Below, in pieces: positions 1-10,861 of a stretch of DNA of 64,000 nucleotides (the first letter of the stretch is position 1; the number at the start of each line of letters is the position of its first letter). Both the position numbers and the translations under genes were made by a program. The notes beneath the pieces are model-generated. The model did not search any database. It was not told where the DNA came from and was given only the letters and a program-made list of their open reading frames with translations. This stretch comes from Coptis chinensis (Eukaryota > Streptophyta > Magnoliopsida > Ranunculales > Ranunculaceae), in the NCBI GenBank assembly GCA_015680905.1, contig CM027379.1, positions 100,305,001 through 100,369,000 of the forward strand, written 5' to 3'.

Positions 1-545
1 TATCTGATAATACAAGCTTAACGCAAGTTTATTAAAACTCAAGAATATGGATTTTAGTCCTTTAAGTAAGGTGTTCGTTAGTGGATTACATGTGCTTGTT
101 GGGATAAAGAAGCCTATATGGGACTTGGAATTGGAGGCTTACAGGAGTTTTGGCTGGTCAGAAGATGAGGTTATTTCCATGTTCAAGAAGCACCCCTACG
201 TAATGGCCGTTTCAGTGAAGAAGATCAATGTAGCACTGGATTTCTTCATGAATACCCTGAATTGGACTCGAGATGATTTTGCCAGGAACACGACTGCTAT
301 TGATTTAAGCTTGTAAAATAGAGTCTTTCCAAGATGTTATGTTCTTCAAATGCTGATCTCAAAGGGTCTACTAAGTTATAATGTTATTTGTCGCATTAAG
401 AGAAGCAGAAGATGTGTTTTTGGCAAAGTATGTGATCAAGTTTCAGCACGAGGAACCCAAACTCTTTTAGGAGTACCAAATTAAGTTGGGTACTCAAGGT
501 TCGAATATATCTTCCAAAGATGGTTCTACGAATGTGGAATTGTAG
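1..545 (+). pseudogene. mTERF-family protein, 3' end, broken
   Basis: The frame opening at 47 reads as the C-terminal part of a plant mTERF (organellar transcription termination/RNA-processing factor), with typical text such as FGWSEDEVISMFKKHPYV and a following DFF-N-L repeat pattern. It is interrupted by TAA at 314-316, where mTERFs usually have Leu-Glu-Lys/Asn-Arg. The same frame then gives VFPRCYVLQMLISKGLL, after which homology moves to another frame near 375-393 (FLAKYVIKFQHEEPKLF). A second in-frame stop, TAG at 468-470, is read before the natural end near 545. Two stops and one frameshift within 500 bases argue for a pseudogene. The N-terminal repeats lie outside the window or are lost. 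Known for the family: chloroplast or mitochondrial nucleic-acid binding. Family assignment is solid; inactivity is inferred. Confidence 0.8.
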
Positions 546-821
546 AATGTAATCTAGGCAATTTTTTTCAGTTCGATGGTGATTGGTTGGTTGCATAAAC
601 CACGTGGGTAAGTTATATGTTTCTTTGAGACTGCAATTTCCTTAGCTTTGCCAACGGAGGCTCATCGACTTGTCAGAGGTATTCTTATCTCATTTTTCTC
701 AAAGTTCGCCCAGGCTTTTTAACTAGGTGGATCTTGGTCTAAAAGTAAATTTCAGAATTTAATCACCTCTAACTCTTAAGTATGCCTTTTAAGTTTACCA
801 TTCTGTGTTTTGCCTGTTTAA

Positions 822-1028
822 CAATACAATGTTAACACCCACTTCGAGTTTCTGCCATTTCAGTAGAGAAAGAGAGGGCAACTATAATTACCACAGTAGA
901 CTGTAAGCAGCACCAAAGAGACGCTGCGGCTGGCGACAGGCATTGATATGTCCTGGTATCCCACTTCGGCAACATTTATTTAGAAAATAGGATCAGAGCT
1001 CTAGAAAGTGGGTGTTAACTTTGTATTG
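822..1028. repeat. Short MITE-like inverted-repeat element
   Basis: A 207-bp unit bounded by inverted ends of about 25 bp (CAATACAATGTTAACACCCA on the left, its near-complement on the right). There is no coding capacity. The flanks are T/A rich (tttaa on the left, tttta on the right), so the exact target duplication cannot be fixed. It lies between the mTERF remnant and the RING gene. The superfamily is undetermined. Confidence 0.65.
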
Positions 1029-1207
1029 TTTTAAAATTGTTAACATTGTAATTTCATCAAGATCTAGTGATCGAAAAATTAAATAAACTAGTTTGCAAAA
1101 ATTCATATCGATTGATATTAATATTCATTAGAATAAAGAAACTAAGTGGGAACTAAGTTTATCTACAGTTATAAGTAAAAATTTCTAGAACGGTAAGAAA
1201 CTGAAGA

Positions 1208-1996
1208 TTAACATTCTTCTTCTTCTTCAGAAGCGCCTGATGATAGTGGTAGCTCATGCCTACATAAAGGGCAAGTGTGATTAGTCTGTAGCCATTCTTT
1301 GATGCATCCATTATGAAACACGTGTTTGCAAGGCATTAGGGTAACCTCGATCCCCTCACAGAACTCATCTAAACAAACTGGACAACTGCCTTCTTCAGAA
1401 TTTTCCTTCTCAACATATTTTCTGGTCTCTAATGATGCAACAGCAGATGACGCCGCAGAGAGTAAAGGACATTGAGGGCTAGTATCAAACATACCGTCAA
1501 AAAGTACGTAGGGTAGCATAAGTATATTAACAACCTTGAAAACCAAACGTATTGTCATACTCTTAATCCTTCCTTGCTGGTTCGAAGCTCTCCATGCGTT
1601 TATATGCATGGAACGCGGTAGAGTTGCACAGAGTATTTCCCACGCAGCAGGAGAAATAACGTCCTCGGATGCATATTTGTTGCAATGATATTTGAACAAA
1701 ACTTCACACCTTTCAAGAGCGTTTAACAATGGAAAGTCTAGGTTAAAATTTTCGGTAGTAGTGGAGTCAGAACGTTGTTCAATAAATACATAGTTTTCAC
1801 TTGTTCGTGTTGTTATTAGATCCACAGAATCGACGTGAACCTGCAAGATTGCTTCGACAGGTTTCTTTTCTGACTCGGGAATATTAGGATCATAATCGGA
1901 GAATTCAACATTGAAATCGTAAGACTGGAAGGTTTTAGCCCTGAAGGGTTCAAACATAGACACTTCTTCTTCTTCTTCTTCAATTGCTGCTTCCAT
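1208..1996 (-). CDS. RING-H2 finger protein, putative E3 ubiquitin ligase
   Basis: An intronless frame of 262 codons. I start at the ATG at 1994-1996 (MEAAIEEEEEE), because the frame upstream reaches a stop at 2063-2065 without another ATG, and the paralog at 19.0-19.8 kb has a matching MEAS-EE start. An acidic N-terminus is followed by an unrecognised middle region with a conserved NLDFPLLNALERCE block. A C-terminal RING-H2 lies at about residues 205-245: CPVC, then MPCKHVFH, NGC and CPLC, a complete C3H2C3 set of zinc ligands. The last residues are acidic (EEEEEC). RING-H2 proteins of this layout normally recruit an E2 and ubiquitinate targets; the substrate cannot be inferred. No membrane segment or signal peptide is evident. 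It belongs to a small local family, with one broken copy and one orphan promoter nearby. Confidence 0.8.
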   Translation of the reverse strand: MEAAIEEEEEEVSMFEPFRAKTFQSYDFNVEFSDYDPNIPESEKKPVEAILQVHVDSVDLITTRTSENYVFIEQRSDSTTTENFNLDFPLLNALERCEVLFKYHCNKYASEDVISPAAWEILCATLPRSMHINAWRASNQQGRIKSMTIRLVFKVVNILMLPYVLFDGMFDTSPQCPLLSAASSAVASLETRKYVEKENSEEGSCPVCLDEFCEGIEVTLMPCKHVFHNGCIKEWLQTNHTCPLCRHELPLSSGASEEEEEC

Positions 1997-2094
1997 CTCG
2001 ATGTTGAACTGATGAATGAATAGTTCTTTCTCTTGTTCAATTTGTAACTTCAAACACTTTTCTTAAAGAATAGTTGCTAATCCTGTTTATGTAT

Positions 2095-2275
2095 GTAATT
2101 ATTTATAGCGAAGAACGACAGAAGCAATTCGGCTTTACTAAGCCTAGTTGGACTTCTCCTACTAATTGTGGTAGAACTAGAACTAACAGGACTAGAAGTT
2201 CCTCCGGTACTTAGACGGTAGCGAAATAAGAGTTCTGACAGCCACGATGTTCGGCCCAAAGTTCTTAGATTCAAT
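2095..2275 (-). promoter_or_regulatory. Upstream region shared by the local RING-gene copies
   Basis: The stretch just upstream of the RING gene contains a block (GAAGAACGACAGAAGCAATT on the minus-gene side) that recurs near 24241-24262, and in weaker form near 19922-19945 upstream of the second RING copy. Similar downstream text (ACTAATT, GGTAGAAC) follows in the same order. I infer a duplicated promoter/5' UTR. No TATA box was assigned with certainty. Confidence 0.45.
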
Positions 2276-2851
2276 TTTTATTTTGGGTATTTAATTACCA
2301 AATTCAAGCGTAGGCCCATCCGGTTGGAAAATTTCATCCGCTTAGTTCAAAGTTTCAAACCATAAAGGTTTTTACTTTTTTATTTTTTTCCCATTTTATT
2401 TAAAGGCTAACAAAATATAAAAAATGGTTACTATGACGAAAAAGTGAAAAACACACTAAGAACATTGGCAATTGCAACTCTAAAAATAAGAAATTGTAGT
2501 AACACTGTAACACTAACATTCACATACATCTTCTGAGGCAGGGGCAGACCTAGGAGTTGGGTACGAGGAGCTGCAGCCTTCTCCTCCAATTATTTGTTTT
2601 TTTTGGAAAAAAAATCCTGTATATGCATGGCTGACCGATGGGAGTTGACAGACTATAGATCTGTCAACATTCTACAATCAGGGCCGGCCCTAGGTTTCAA
2701 GGGGCCCTATGCAAGCTCCCAAAAATGGGGCCTATATATTAATAAAAAAAAAATAACAACAAAACTCGCAAAATATTTTTTTCTTACCAAATCACTTCTG
2801 ACTGTCCAAGGGGATATGGAGGACATGGACCAAGCATCACAGAGTCAGACA

Positions 2852-3215
2852 CTACCTTCTCATAAAACTTAATTGCACGGTCCAGATCAGTCACACGAAG
2901 CATAACTTGACATAGTGGCTCTGGAGTCGATCCCCTCTGGATTAGCTCAAAAGTATAGTCATTCGGATCCTTCACAAAAGCTATGACTGTCTCCCCACCT
3001 AAAACTGCACCAGGTTCACCTATGACCTTTCCTTCTTTGGCTCACATTTTCAACCAATTCATGAATCTGTAAATGAATGAAGTTAAGAAATTCAAGTTTC
3101 CATATATATCGACGACTATATAATCATTCTAATCTCCAACTCAAACAAAACTTACATCTTCAGTTGCTATAGCAAAATGTCCAAAGCCTGATCCAATATC
3201 ATAGCTATCCTTTCC
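2852..3215 (-). pseudogene. Captured glyoxalase I (lactoylglutathione lyase) gene fragment, hAT copy 1
   Basis: On the minus strand one reads YDIGSGFGHFAIATED, a GT...AG intron of about 80 bp, then HELVENV, GKVIGEPG, AFVKDPNDYTFELIQRGSTP and QVMLRVTDLDRAIKFYEK. This is the end of the first and the start of the second domain of a plant two-domain glyoxalase I (methylglyoxal detoxification). Homology stops after KFYEK, possibly at an exon border. No start codon, no complete domain; it cannot make an enzyme. The same fragment is in copy 2, so capture came before the two copies separated. Retention of the intron points to capture at DNA level. Confidence 0.8.
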
Positions 3216-3661
3216 ATGGTCTACAGATCAGCATAGGCAAAACTCGCAGGTGCAGCTTCTTTCACAGTTTCACTCTTCAAATTTTCTCAACTAAATTGGG
3301 TGTGACTGTCTTAAAGAAGTACATCACTGAAAAAGTGTAAAATTTAGTGGAACATGGCAAATTATTGACAGAGTATGGTAGAGAAAATGCCAAGCGTAAC
3401 ACTCATTATGCTGACAAATCGTGCAAAGTTGTATAATGCATTGGCCTTTGGAATAAAATAAAAAGCTGGTCAGGAACGAAATAAAGGAAGAACAAATATA
3501 TATAACATATTAACATAACATATATATAACTAAGTGTTACCCATCTTGCGCAAAAGCATCAATAATATATATAACTTCTTAAAGGATACCATATAATAAA
3601 GTATATGGCTTTCTCTTTCACTGATCTTATAGCCAATCAAAAAACTACTAATAAACTACTA

Positions 3662-6142
3662 TTAATCAAAAATAGATCTTGAAGCATTTTTACTTGTGAA
3701 ATCACTGATTACGCTTGCATAGTCAATTTTCTCTACCAATCCCTTCTCAATGGACAACATAGCTAACCCATTCAATCTTTCTTGTGACATGCTTGACCGA
3801 AGGTAAGATTTTATCAATTTCAACTTTGAAAAGCTTTGTTCTCCAGATGCAACTCAGAATCGGTATGGTTACTAATATTCTCAGAAGAAATCCATGCATT
3901 TGGAAAACAACTAGCTGTTAACTTCAAATGATCCAACACGCCAACTGCCTTCTTTATGCTTTTCGGCAAATCTTCTCTCAATATCGTAGTTCGAAAATAA
4001 CTCCCTCCCATCAATATCGATATCGTGGTCGTGCTTCAAATACTTTTCAAGGTTCTCACAAGAAGCTTTTAAACTAGTATTATTTTGCAGACTTCAACTT
4101 CTCCAAATCATACAAAACCCAAAAGTTCCTTCAAATTTTTGAAATTCTTCAAATCGACTCCTTAATGAAGAAAAAGAGCTTGGTCAACTATAAATATAAA
4201 GTAGTGGACTCAACAACTTTTCACCGATTGTGGCGGTTCTTGAGTAGAATTCTCATCAAACTGTCTCTTTCTACGAATGATACGTTTTTCACGAAAAACA
4301 GGTTCAACTTGCATAGCAGTCGCGATCTCCTTAGCCTCTACCACAGCCTCATCAAATCCAGTTACTCTATACCTCTCAAAATATGAAATGAGCCCTTCTA
4401 ACTTCTTTATAGCTACATCCATGTGCATGTCTTCCTTTTGCAAGAGTTTGCTAACAGAGTTAACTTGTAACAATACATTGTACCAAATAATCATGCCAAC
4501 CAAGAATTCAAAATTTTCCAACTAGTGTGTTGCTAAAGGCTCAGCATCACTCTTTGTCTTTGGATCATCACTAGTATCAACCAAGCGAAGTAAAGCATCT
4601 CGAATCTGTGGAGCCTGCTCTTTTATCGCTGCAACACTGTCCAAACGGCTTTCCCAACGTGTTGGTGCCAATGTCTTAAGAGTAAGACCACCTTGAACCT
4701 TATCTTTAAAAACTTGCCACCGCTTTGTAGATGAAGAAAACACCGAATATATACGTTGCACCACTCCGAAAAAAGATACAGCTTTTGGACAAGAGTTCGC
4801 CATATCACATAGAGCAAGATTAAGTGTGTGACAACCACATGGAGTATAGAATGCTCTAGGATTAACTTCAAGCAATCTATTTTGTACACCTTTGTGTTTC
4901 CCTTTCATATTAGATCCATTATCATAACCTTGGCCTCTAATATTACCAATGTCGAGTTCAAGAATATCTAGCATATCTTTCAGTTTATTAAAAAGTCCCA
5001 GACCCGATGTGTCATCCACTTTCCAAAATTCTAAAAAATATTCTTCCACCTTCATTGGACTTGTTGAAACATCCACACACCGTACAATAAGAGACATTTG
5101 CTCTTCATGACTTATATCAGGTGTACAATCAAGGATGACTGAGAAATACTTTCCATCTTGGATTTTCTTCACTATCACACCTTTAACCTCACCTGCCAAC
5201 ATTTCTATCAATTCATTTTGAATCTTGTGACCAAGATAATGATGATGAATTTCACTCTTTTGGATACGTTGGAGGTGTTTCTGGATAACCGGATCAAATT
5301 TACCCATCATTTCAATTATACTCAAAAAAATTCCATTGTTCTCTTCATAAATCTTCTCATGCTTCCCGCAAAATGACAAATTATTCTTAGCAAGAGTTTT
5401 CACAACAACAAGTACCCTCTGTAAAAATTCCCTCCAATGTTCTCTTTCCTTTGAAATCTGATCCTGAAGATGTTTATCAATAGTTTCATTCTTGTCTAGT
5501 CGATCCACCAATTCAATCCAATATTTAAGTCGTCTTTTGTGCTCAGGATGTTGCTCATGTTGTTTAAGCCTTGTTGTAAGATTTCTCCAATTGTCATATC
5601 CTTCATCAGTTAACAGAGTAAACTTTCCATTTTGCTTGAACAATTTACAACAAAAGCAATATACCTTGTCTAAAGCATGTGAATAGACGAGCCAACTTCT
5701 ATCTTGCTTCTCCCCATTCTCCAAATGTCGAGTGTAATAAGAGGAAGAAAATCGCCTATTTTCATAATTTCTAGGAAAATTACGACTATGATCTCTTACT
5801 GGACCCTTTTGTACAAGTAAGTCTCTAAATTTTTGGTCAATCTTATTCCAATTTCCTTGATCATAATAATTCACCGGTCTTTCATAATCATTATCGGCTT
5901 GTGCATGTTCTTCAATCACCACATTTTCAGATTCCACATTATTCAATTCTTCATTAACCGGTTCCTCATTTACCAATTCTTCAAACCCTTCATTAATTCG
6001 TTCATCATTTACTTCTTCTCTATTGCCATTGTCATTCTCATGTATCTCGTTAACAGGATTTAGCAATTGAACCCTCTGCTTGTTTCGTAGTCGTAAAGAA
6101 TTTTTTTATAGCTCCTGCTTGAGATTGAGCCAATGCTTCCAT
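3662..6142 (-). pseudogene. hAT transposase (TTF zinc finger / DUF4371 / hAT dimerisation type), copy 1
   Basis: Starts MEALAQSQAGAIKKFF at the ATG at 6140-6142. A TTF-type zinc finger region follows (WLVYSHALDKVYCFCCKLF, later LKQHEQHPEHKRR), then a DUF4371-like catalytic region ([51 protein letters not shown]) and a C-terminal hAT dimerisation part. Breaks: a 1-bp gain near 6061 compared with copy 2, a GAG-to-TAG stop at 4522-4524, a stop at 4210-4212, and further frame changes toward 3662. The longest remaining stretch is 514 codons (4522-6066). This copy cannot make full transposase. Confidence 0.85.
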
Positions 6143-6931
6143 TCTTCGCTTCTGTTTCCTTTTTTCATTACCAGGTGGATACGCTCTAGTCCCTGCCATT
6201 CGAAAAATCTTAAGAAAAACAACAACCTGATAGTCTGATACGTCTTTTCACAATTCCGTTAAAGTGGTTTGGCGCTTGTCTACTTAAAACTTGATGAATG
6301 ATAACGGGATTAACAGATAACCTGTTCAAATAATTTAATATCCAATTGAAAAAACAACAAGAGAAATTAAATAATCCTTTCTACTAGTTAAAAAAAGCAG
6401 TGAAAGCACCAACAAACCATGTCTTGTTCATATTAAATAATCCCTAACTTAAAAAAGAAAGGATTGATTTGGATTATAAAAAAAAAATAAAAATATCAAA
6501 TAAATACGATCCTTTATGAATTTAGAATGGCTTAACCCCGACCAACCGCCAAAACAAAGGCCAAAAAGAGGGAAGATAATACGGAAGGAAGGATAACCGG
6601 GTTTTGTTTTTCGGACTTTGAATTAGAATCGGATTTTTGTTTTGGTGGGCTAAATCAACTTTTAAGTTGACACATGAGTGGGTTTAAGTGGCGGATGGGG
6701 ACTTTATATTTAGCAAACATTTGGGGGCCTTAGGCCTTAGGCAGCATAGGCCTAGGGCCGGCCCTGGTTAATCCCGTTATCATTCATCAAGTTTTAAGTA
6801 GACAAGCGCCAAGCCACTTTAACGGAATTGTGAAAAGACGTATCGGACTATCGTTGTTGTTTTTCTTAGGATTTTCAATGGCGGGGACTAGAGCGATCCA
6901 TCCGTAATGAAAAAGGAAAAATAAGCGAAGA

Positions 6932-9410
6932 ATGGAAGCATTGGCTCAATCTCAAGCAGGAGCTATAAAAAAATTCTTTACGACTACGAAACAAGCAAAG
7001 GGTTCAATTGCAAATCCTGTTAACGAGATACATGAGAATGACAATGGCAATGGAGAAGAAGTAAATGATGAACGAATTAATGAAGGGTTTGAAGAATTGG
7101 TAAATGAGGAACCGGTTAATGAAGAATTGAATAATGTGGAATCTGAAAATGTGGTGATTGAAGAACATGCACAAGCCGATAATGATTATGAAGGACCGGT
7201 GAATTATTATGATCAAGGAAATTGGAATAAGATTGACCAAAAATTTAGAGACTTACTTGTACAAAAGGGTCCAGTAAGAGATCATAGTCGTAATTTTCCT
7301 AGAAATTCTGAAAATAGGCGATTTTCTTCCTCTTATTACACTCGACATTTAGAGAATGGGGAGAAGCAAGATAGAAGTTGGCTCGTCTATTCACATGCTT
7401 TAGACAAGGTATATTGCTTTTGTTGTAAATTGTTCAAGCAAAATGGAAAGTTTACTCGTTAATCGATGAAGGATATGACAATTGGAGAAATCTTACAACA
7501 AGGCTTAAACAACATGAGCAACATCCCGAAAGCACAAAAGACTACTTAAATATTGGATTGAATTGGTGGATCGACTAGACAAGAATGAAACTATTGATAA
7601 ACATCTTCGTGATCAGATTTCAAAGGAAAGAGAACATTGGAGGAATTTTTACATAGGGTACTTGTTGTTGTGAAAACTCTTGCTAAGAATAATTTGTCAT
7701 TTCAAGGAAGCATGAGAAGATTTATGAAGAGAACAATGGAATTTTTTTTTGAGTATAATTGAAATGATGGGTAAATTTGATCCGTTATCCAAAAACACCT
7801 CCAACGATCCAAAAGAGTGAAATTCATCATCATTATCTTGGTCACAAGATTCAAAATGAATTGATAGAAATGTTGGCGGTGAGGTTAAAGGTGCGATAGT
7901 GAAGAAAATCCAAGATGCAAAGTATTTCTCAGTCATCCTTGATTGTACACCTGATATAAGTCATGAAGAGCAAATGTCTCTTATTGTACGGTGTGTGGAT
8001 GTTTCAACAAGTCCAATGAAGGTGGAAGAATATTTTTTAGAATTTTGGAAAGTGGATGACACATCGGGTCTGGGACTTTTTAATAAACTGAAAGATATGC
8101 TAGATATTCTTGAACTCGACATTGGTAATATTAGAGGCCAAGGTTACGATAATGGATCTAATATGAAAGGGAAACACAAAGGTGTACAAAATAGATTGCT
8201 TGAAGTTAATCCTAGAGCATTCTATACTCCATGTGGTTGTCGCACACTTAATCTTGCTCTATGTGATATGGCGAACTCTTGTCCAAAAGCTGTATTTTTT
8301 TCGGAGTGGTGCAACGTATATATTAGGTGTTTTCTTCATCTACAAAGCAGTGGCAAGTTTTTAAAGATAAGGTTCAAGGTGGTCTTACTCTTAAGACATT
8401 GGCACCAAACACGCTGGAAAGCCGCTTTGACGAGTGTTGCAGCGATAAAAGAGCAGGCTCCACATATTCGAGATGCTTTACTTCACTTGGTTGATACTAG
8501 TGATGATCCAAAGACAAAGAGTGATGTTGAGCCTTTAGCAACACACGAGTTGGAAAATTTTGAATTCTTGGTTGACATGATTATTTGGTACAATGTATTG
8601 TTACAGGTTAACTCTGTTAGCAAACTCTTGCAAAAGGAAGACATGCACATGGATGTAGCTATAAAGAAGTTAGAAGGGCTCATTTCATATTTTGAGAGGT
8701 ATAGAGTAACTGGATTTGATGAGGCTGTGGTAGAGGCTAAGGAGATCGCGACTGCTATGCAAGTTGAACCTGTTTTTCGTGAAAAACGTATCATTCGTAG
8801 AAAGAGACAGTTTGATGAGAATGCTACTGAAGAACTGCCACAATCAGCTGAAGAGTTGTTCAGAGTCCACTACTTTATATATATAGTTGACCAAGCTCTT
8901 TCTTCATTAAGGAGCCGATTTGAAGAATTTCAAAAATTTGAAGGAACTTTTGGGTTTTTGTATGATTTGGAGAAGTTGAAGTCTGCAAATAATACTAGTT
9001 TAAAAGCTTCTTGTGAGAACCTTGAAAAGTATTTGAAGCAACGACCACGATCCGATATTGATGGGAGGGAGTTATTTTCTGAACTACAGATATTGAGAGA
9101 AGATTTGCCAGAAAGCATAAAGAAGGCAGTTGACGTGTTGGATCATTTGAAGTTAACAGCTAGTTGTTTTCCAAATGCATGGATTTCTTACAGAATATTA
9201 GTAACCATACCAGTTACAGTTGCATCTGGAGAACGAAGCTTTTCAAAGTTGAAATTGATAAAATCTTACCTTCGGTCAAGCATGTCACAAGAAAGATTGA
9301 ATGGGTTAGCTATGTTGTCCATTGAGAAGGGATTGGTGGAGAAAATTGACTATGCAAGCGTAATCAGTGATTTCGCAAGTTATAATGCTTCAAGATCTAT
9401 TTTTGATTAA
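6932..9410 (+). pseudogene. hAT transposase, copy 2
   Basis: Same protein as copy 1, on the plus strand from the ATG at 6932. The zinc-finger part is open to 7462, where a 1-bp loss creates a stop after KFT. Between 7462 and 7898 several small indels disturb the frame. From 7899 a 503-codon frame runs to the natural stop at 9410, covering the catalytic region and the complete hAT dimerisation domain ([20 protein letters not shown], then [17 protein letters not shown]). Copy 1 is intact where copy 2 is broken and largely vice versa. Neither copy is full length on its own. Confidence 0.85.
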
Positions 9411-9854
9411 TAGTAGTTTATTAGTAGTTTTTTGATTGGCTATAAGATCAGTGAAAGAGAAAGCCATATACTTTATTATATGGTATCCTTTAAGAAGTTA
9501 TATATATTATTGATGCTTTTGCGCAAGATGGGTAACACTTAGTTATATATATGTTATGTTAATATGTTATATATATTTGTTCTTCCTTTGTTTCGTTCCT
9601 AACCAGCTTTTTATTTTATTCCAAAGGCCAATGCATTATACAACTTTGCACGATTTGTCAGCATAATGAGTGTTACGCTTGCCATTTTCTCTACCATACT
9701 CTATCAATAATTTGCCATGTTCCACTAAATTTTACACTTTTTCAGTGATGTACTTCGCTAAGACAAATACACCCAATTTAGTTGAGAAAATTTGAAGAGT
9801 GAAACTGTGAAAGAAGCTGCACCTCTGCGCGAAGTTTTGCCTATGCTGATTTGT

Positions 9855-10216
9855 AGACTATGGAAAGGATAGCTATGATATTGGATCAAGCTTTGACATT
9901 TTGCTATAGCAACCTAAGATGTAAGTTTTGTTTAAGCCGAGATTAGAATGATTATATAGTCGCCGATATATATGGAAACTTGAATTTTTAACTTCATTCA
10001 TTTACGATTCATGAATTGGTTGAAAATGTGAGCCAAAGAAGGAAAGGTCATAGGTGAACCCGGTGCAGTTTTTAGGTGGGGAGACAAATATAGCTTTTGT
10101 GAAGGATCCGGATGACTATACTTTTGAGCTAATCCAGAGGGATCGACTCGAGCCCACTATGTCAAGTTATGCTTCGTGGTGACTGATCCGACCGCAAATT
10201 AAGTTTTATGAGAAGG
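9855..10216 (+). pseudogene. Captured glyoxalase I fragment, hAT copy 2
   Basis: The mirror of the fragment at 2852-3215, with the same exon-intron-exon structure but more damage (small indels around 9880-9920 and 10130-10200). It sits between the transposase stop and the left terminal repeat. It is not expected to code for protein. Confidence 0.75.
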
Positions 10217-10393
10217 TAGTGTCCGACTCTGTGATGCTTGGTCCATGTCCTCCATATCCCCTTGGACCGGTCGGGCGTGATTTGGTAAGAAAAAAATATT
10301 TTGCGAGTTTTGTTGTTATTTTTTTTTTATTAATATATAGGCCCCATTTTTGGGAGCTTGCATAGGGCCCCTTGAAACCTAGGGCCGGCCCTG

Positions 10394-10861
10394 GGATTAA
10401 CAGATAACTTGTTCAAATAATTTAATATCCAATTGAAAAAACAACAAGAGAAATTAAATAATCCCTTCTACTAGTTAAAAAAAGCAGTGAAAGCACCAAC
10501 AAACCATGTCTTGTTCATATTAAATAATCCCTAACTTAAAAAAGAAAGGATTGATTTGGATTATAAAAAAAAAAAGAAATTAAAAATATCAAATACCTGA
10601 TCCTTTATGAATTTAGAATGGCGAACCCGCCGAACCGCGAAAAACAAAGGCCAAAAGAGGGAAGATAATACGGAAGGAAGGATAACTGGGTTTTGTTTTT
10701 CGGACTTTTGAATTAGAATCGGATTTTTGTTTTGGTGGGCTAAATCAACTTTTAAGTTGACACAGTAGTGGGTTTAAGTGGCGGATGGGGCCTTTATATT
10801 TAGCAAACATTTGGGGGCCCTATGCAAGGCCTTAGGCAGCATAGGCCCAGGGCGGCCCCTG
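10394..10861 (-). mobile_element. Detached right end of hAT copy 2
   Basis: GGATTAAC (10394-10401) followed by 460 bp matching the right end of copy 1 (6315-6766), in the same orientation. The terminal repeat here is degraded (ends GGGCGGCCCCTG). The external target duplication TCTACAAT follows directly. No coding content. Confidence 0.8.

Larger units (their letters stand above)
2679..6766 (-). mobile_element. hAT element copy 1, full length
   Basis: A 4088-bp element with perfect 16-bp terminal inverted repeats (CAGGGCCGGCCCTAGG). The transposase frame lies on the minus strand, and a captured glyoxalase I fragment lies between transposase and left end. The GGATTAAC site that was the insertion target in copy 2 is uninterrupted here (6307-6314). 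The right sub-terminal part (about 6300-6766) is non-coding. Confidence 0.85.
6767..10393 (+). mobile_element. hAT element copy 2, inverted body without its right end
   Basis: This arm is the near-perfect reverse complement of 2679-6314, including transposase, glyoxalase fragment and left terminal repeat (ending GGCCCTG at 10393). Its right end is found detached at 10402-10861. Together with that piece it makes about 4.09 kb, the same length as copy 1. The two arms differ by many small substitutions and 1-bp indels. Confidence 0.8.

Noticed and set aside
2594-2872. 92-codon plus-strand frame over the hAT left end
   Set aside because: Crosses the target duplication and terminal repeat of the hAT element, so it is a chance fusion.
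5833-6063. Hydrophobic-looking plus-strand frame opposite the transposase
   Set aside because: It is the antisense shadow of the acidic N-terminal part of the hAT transposase and appears mirrored in the second copy.
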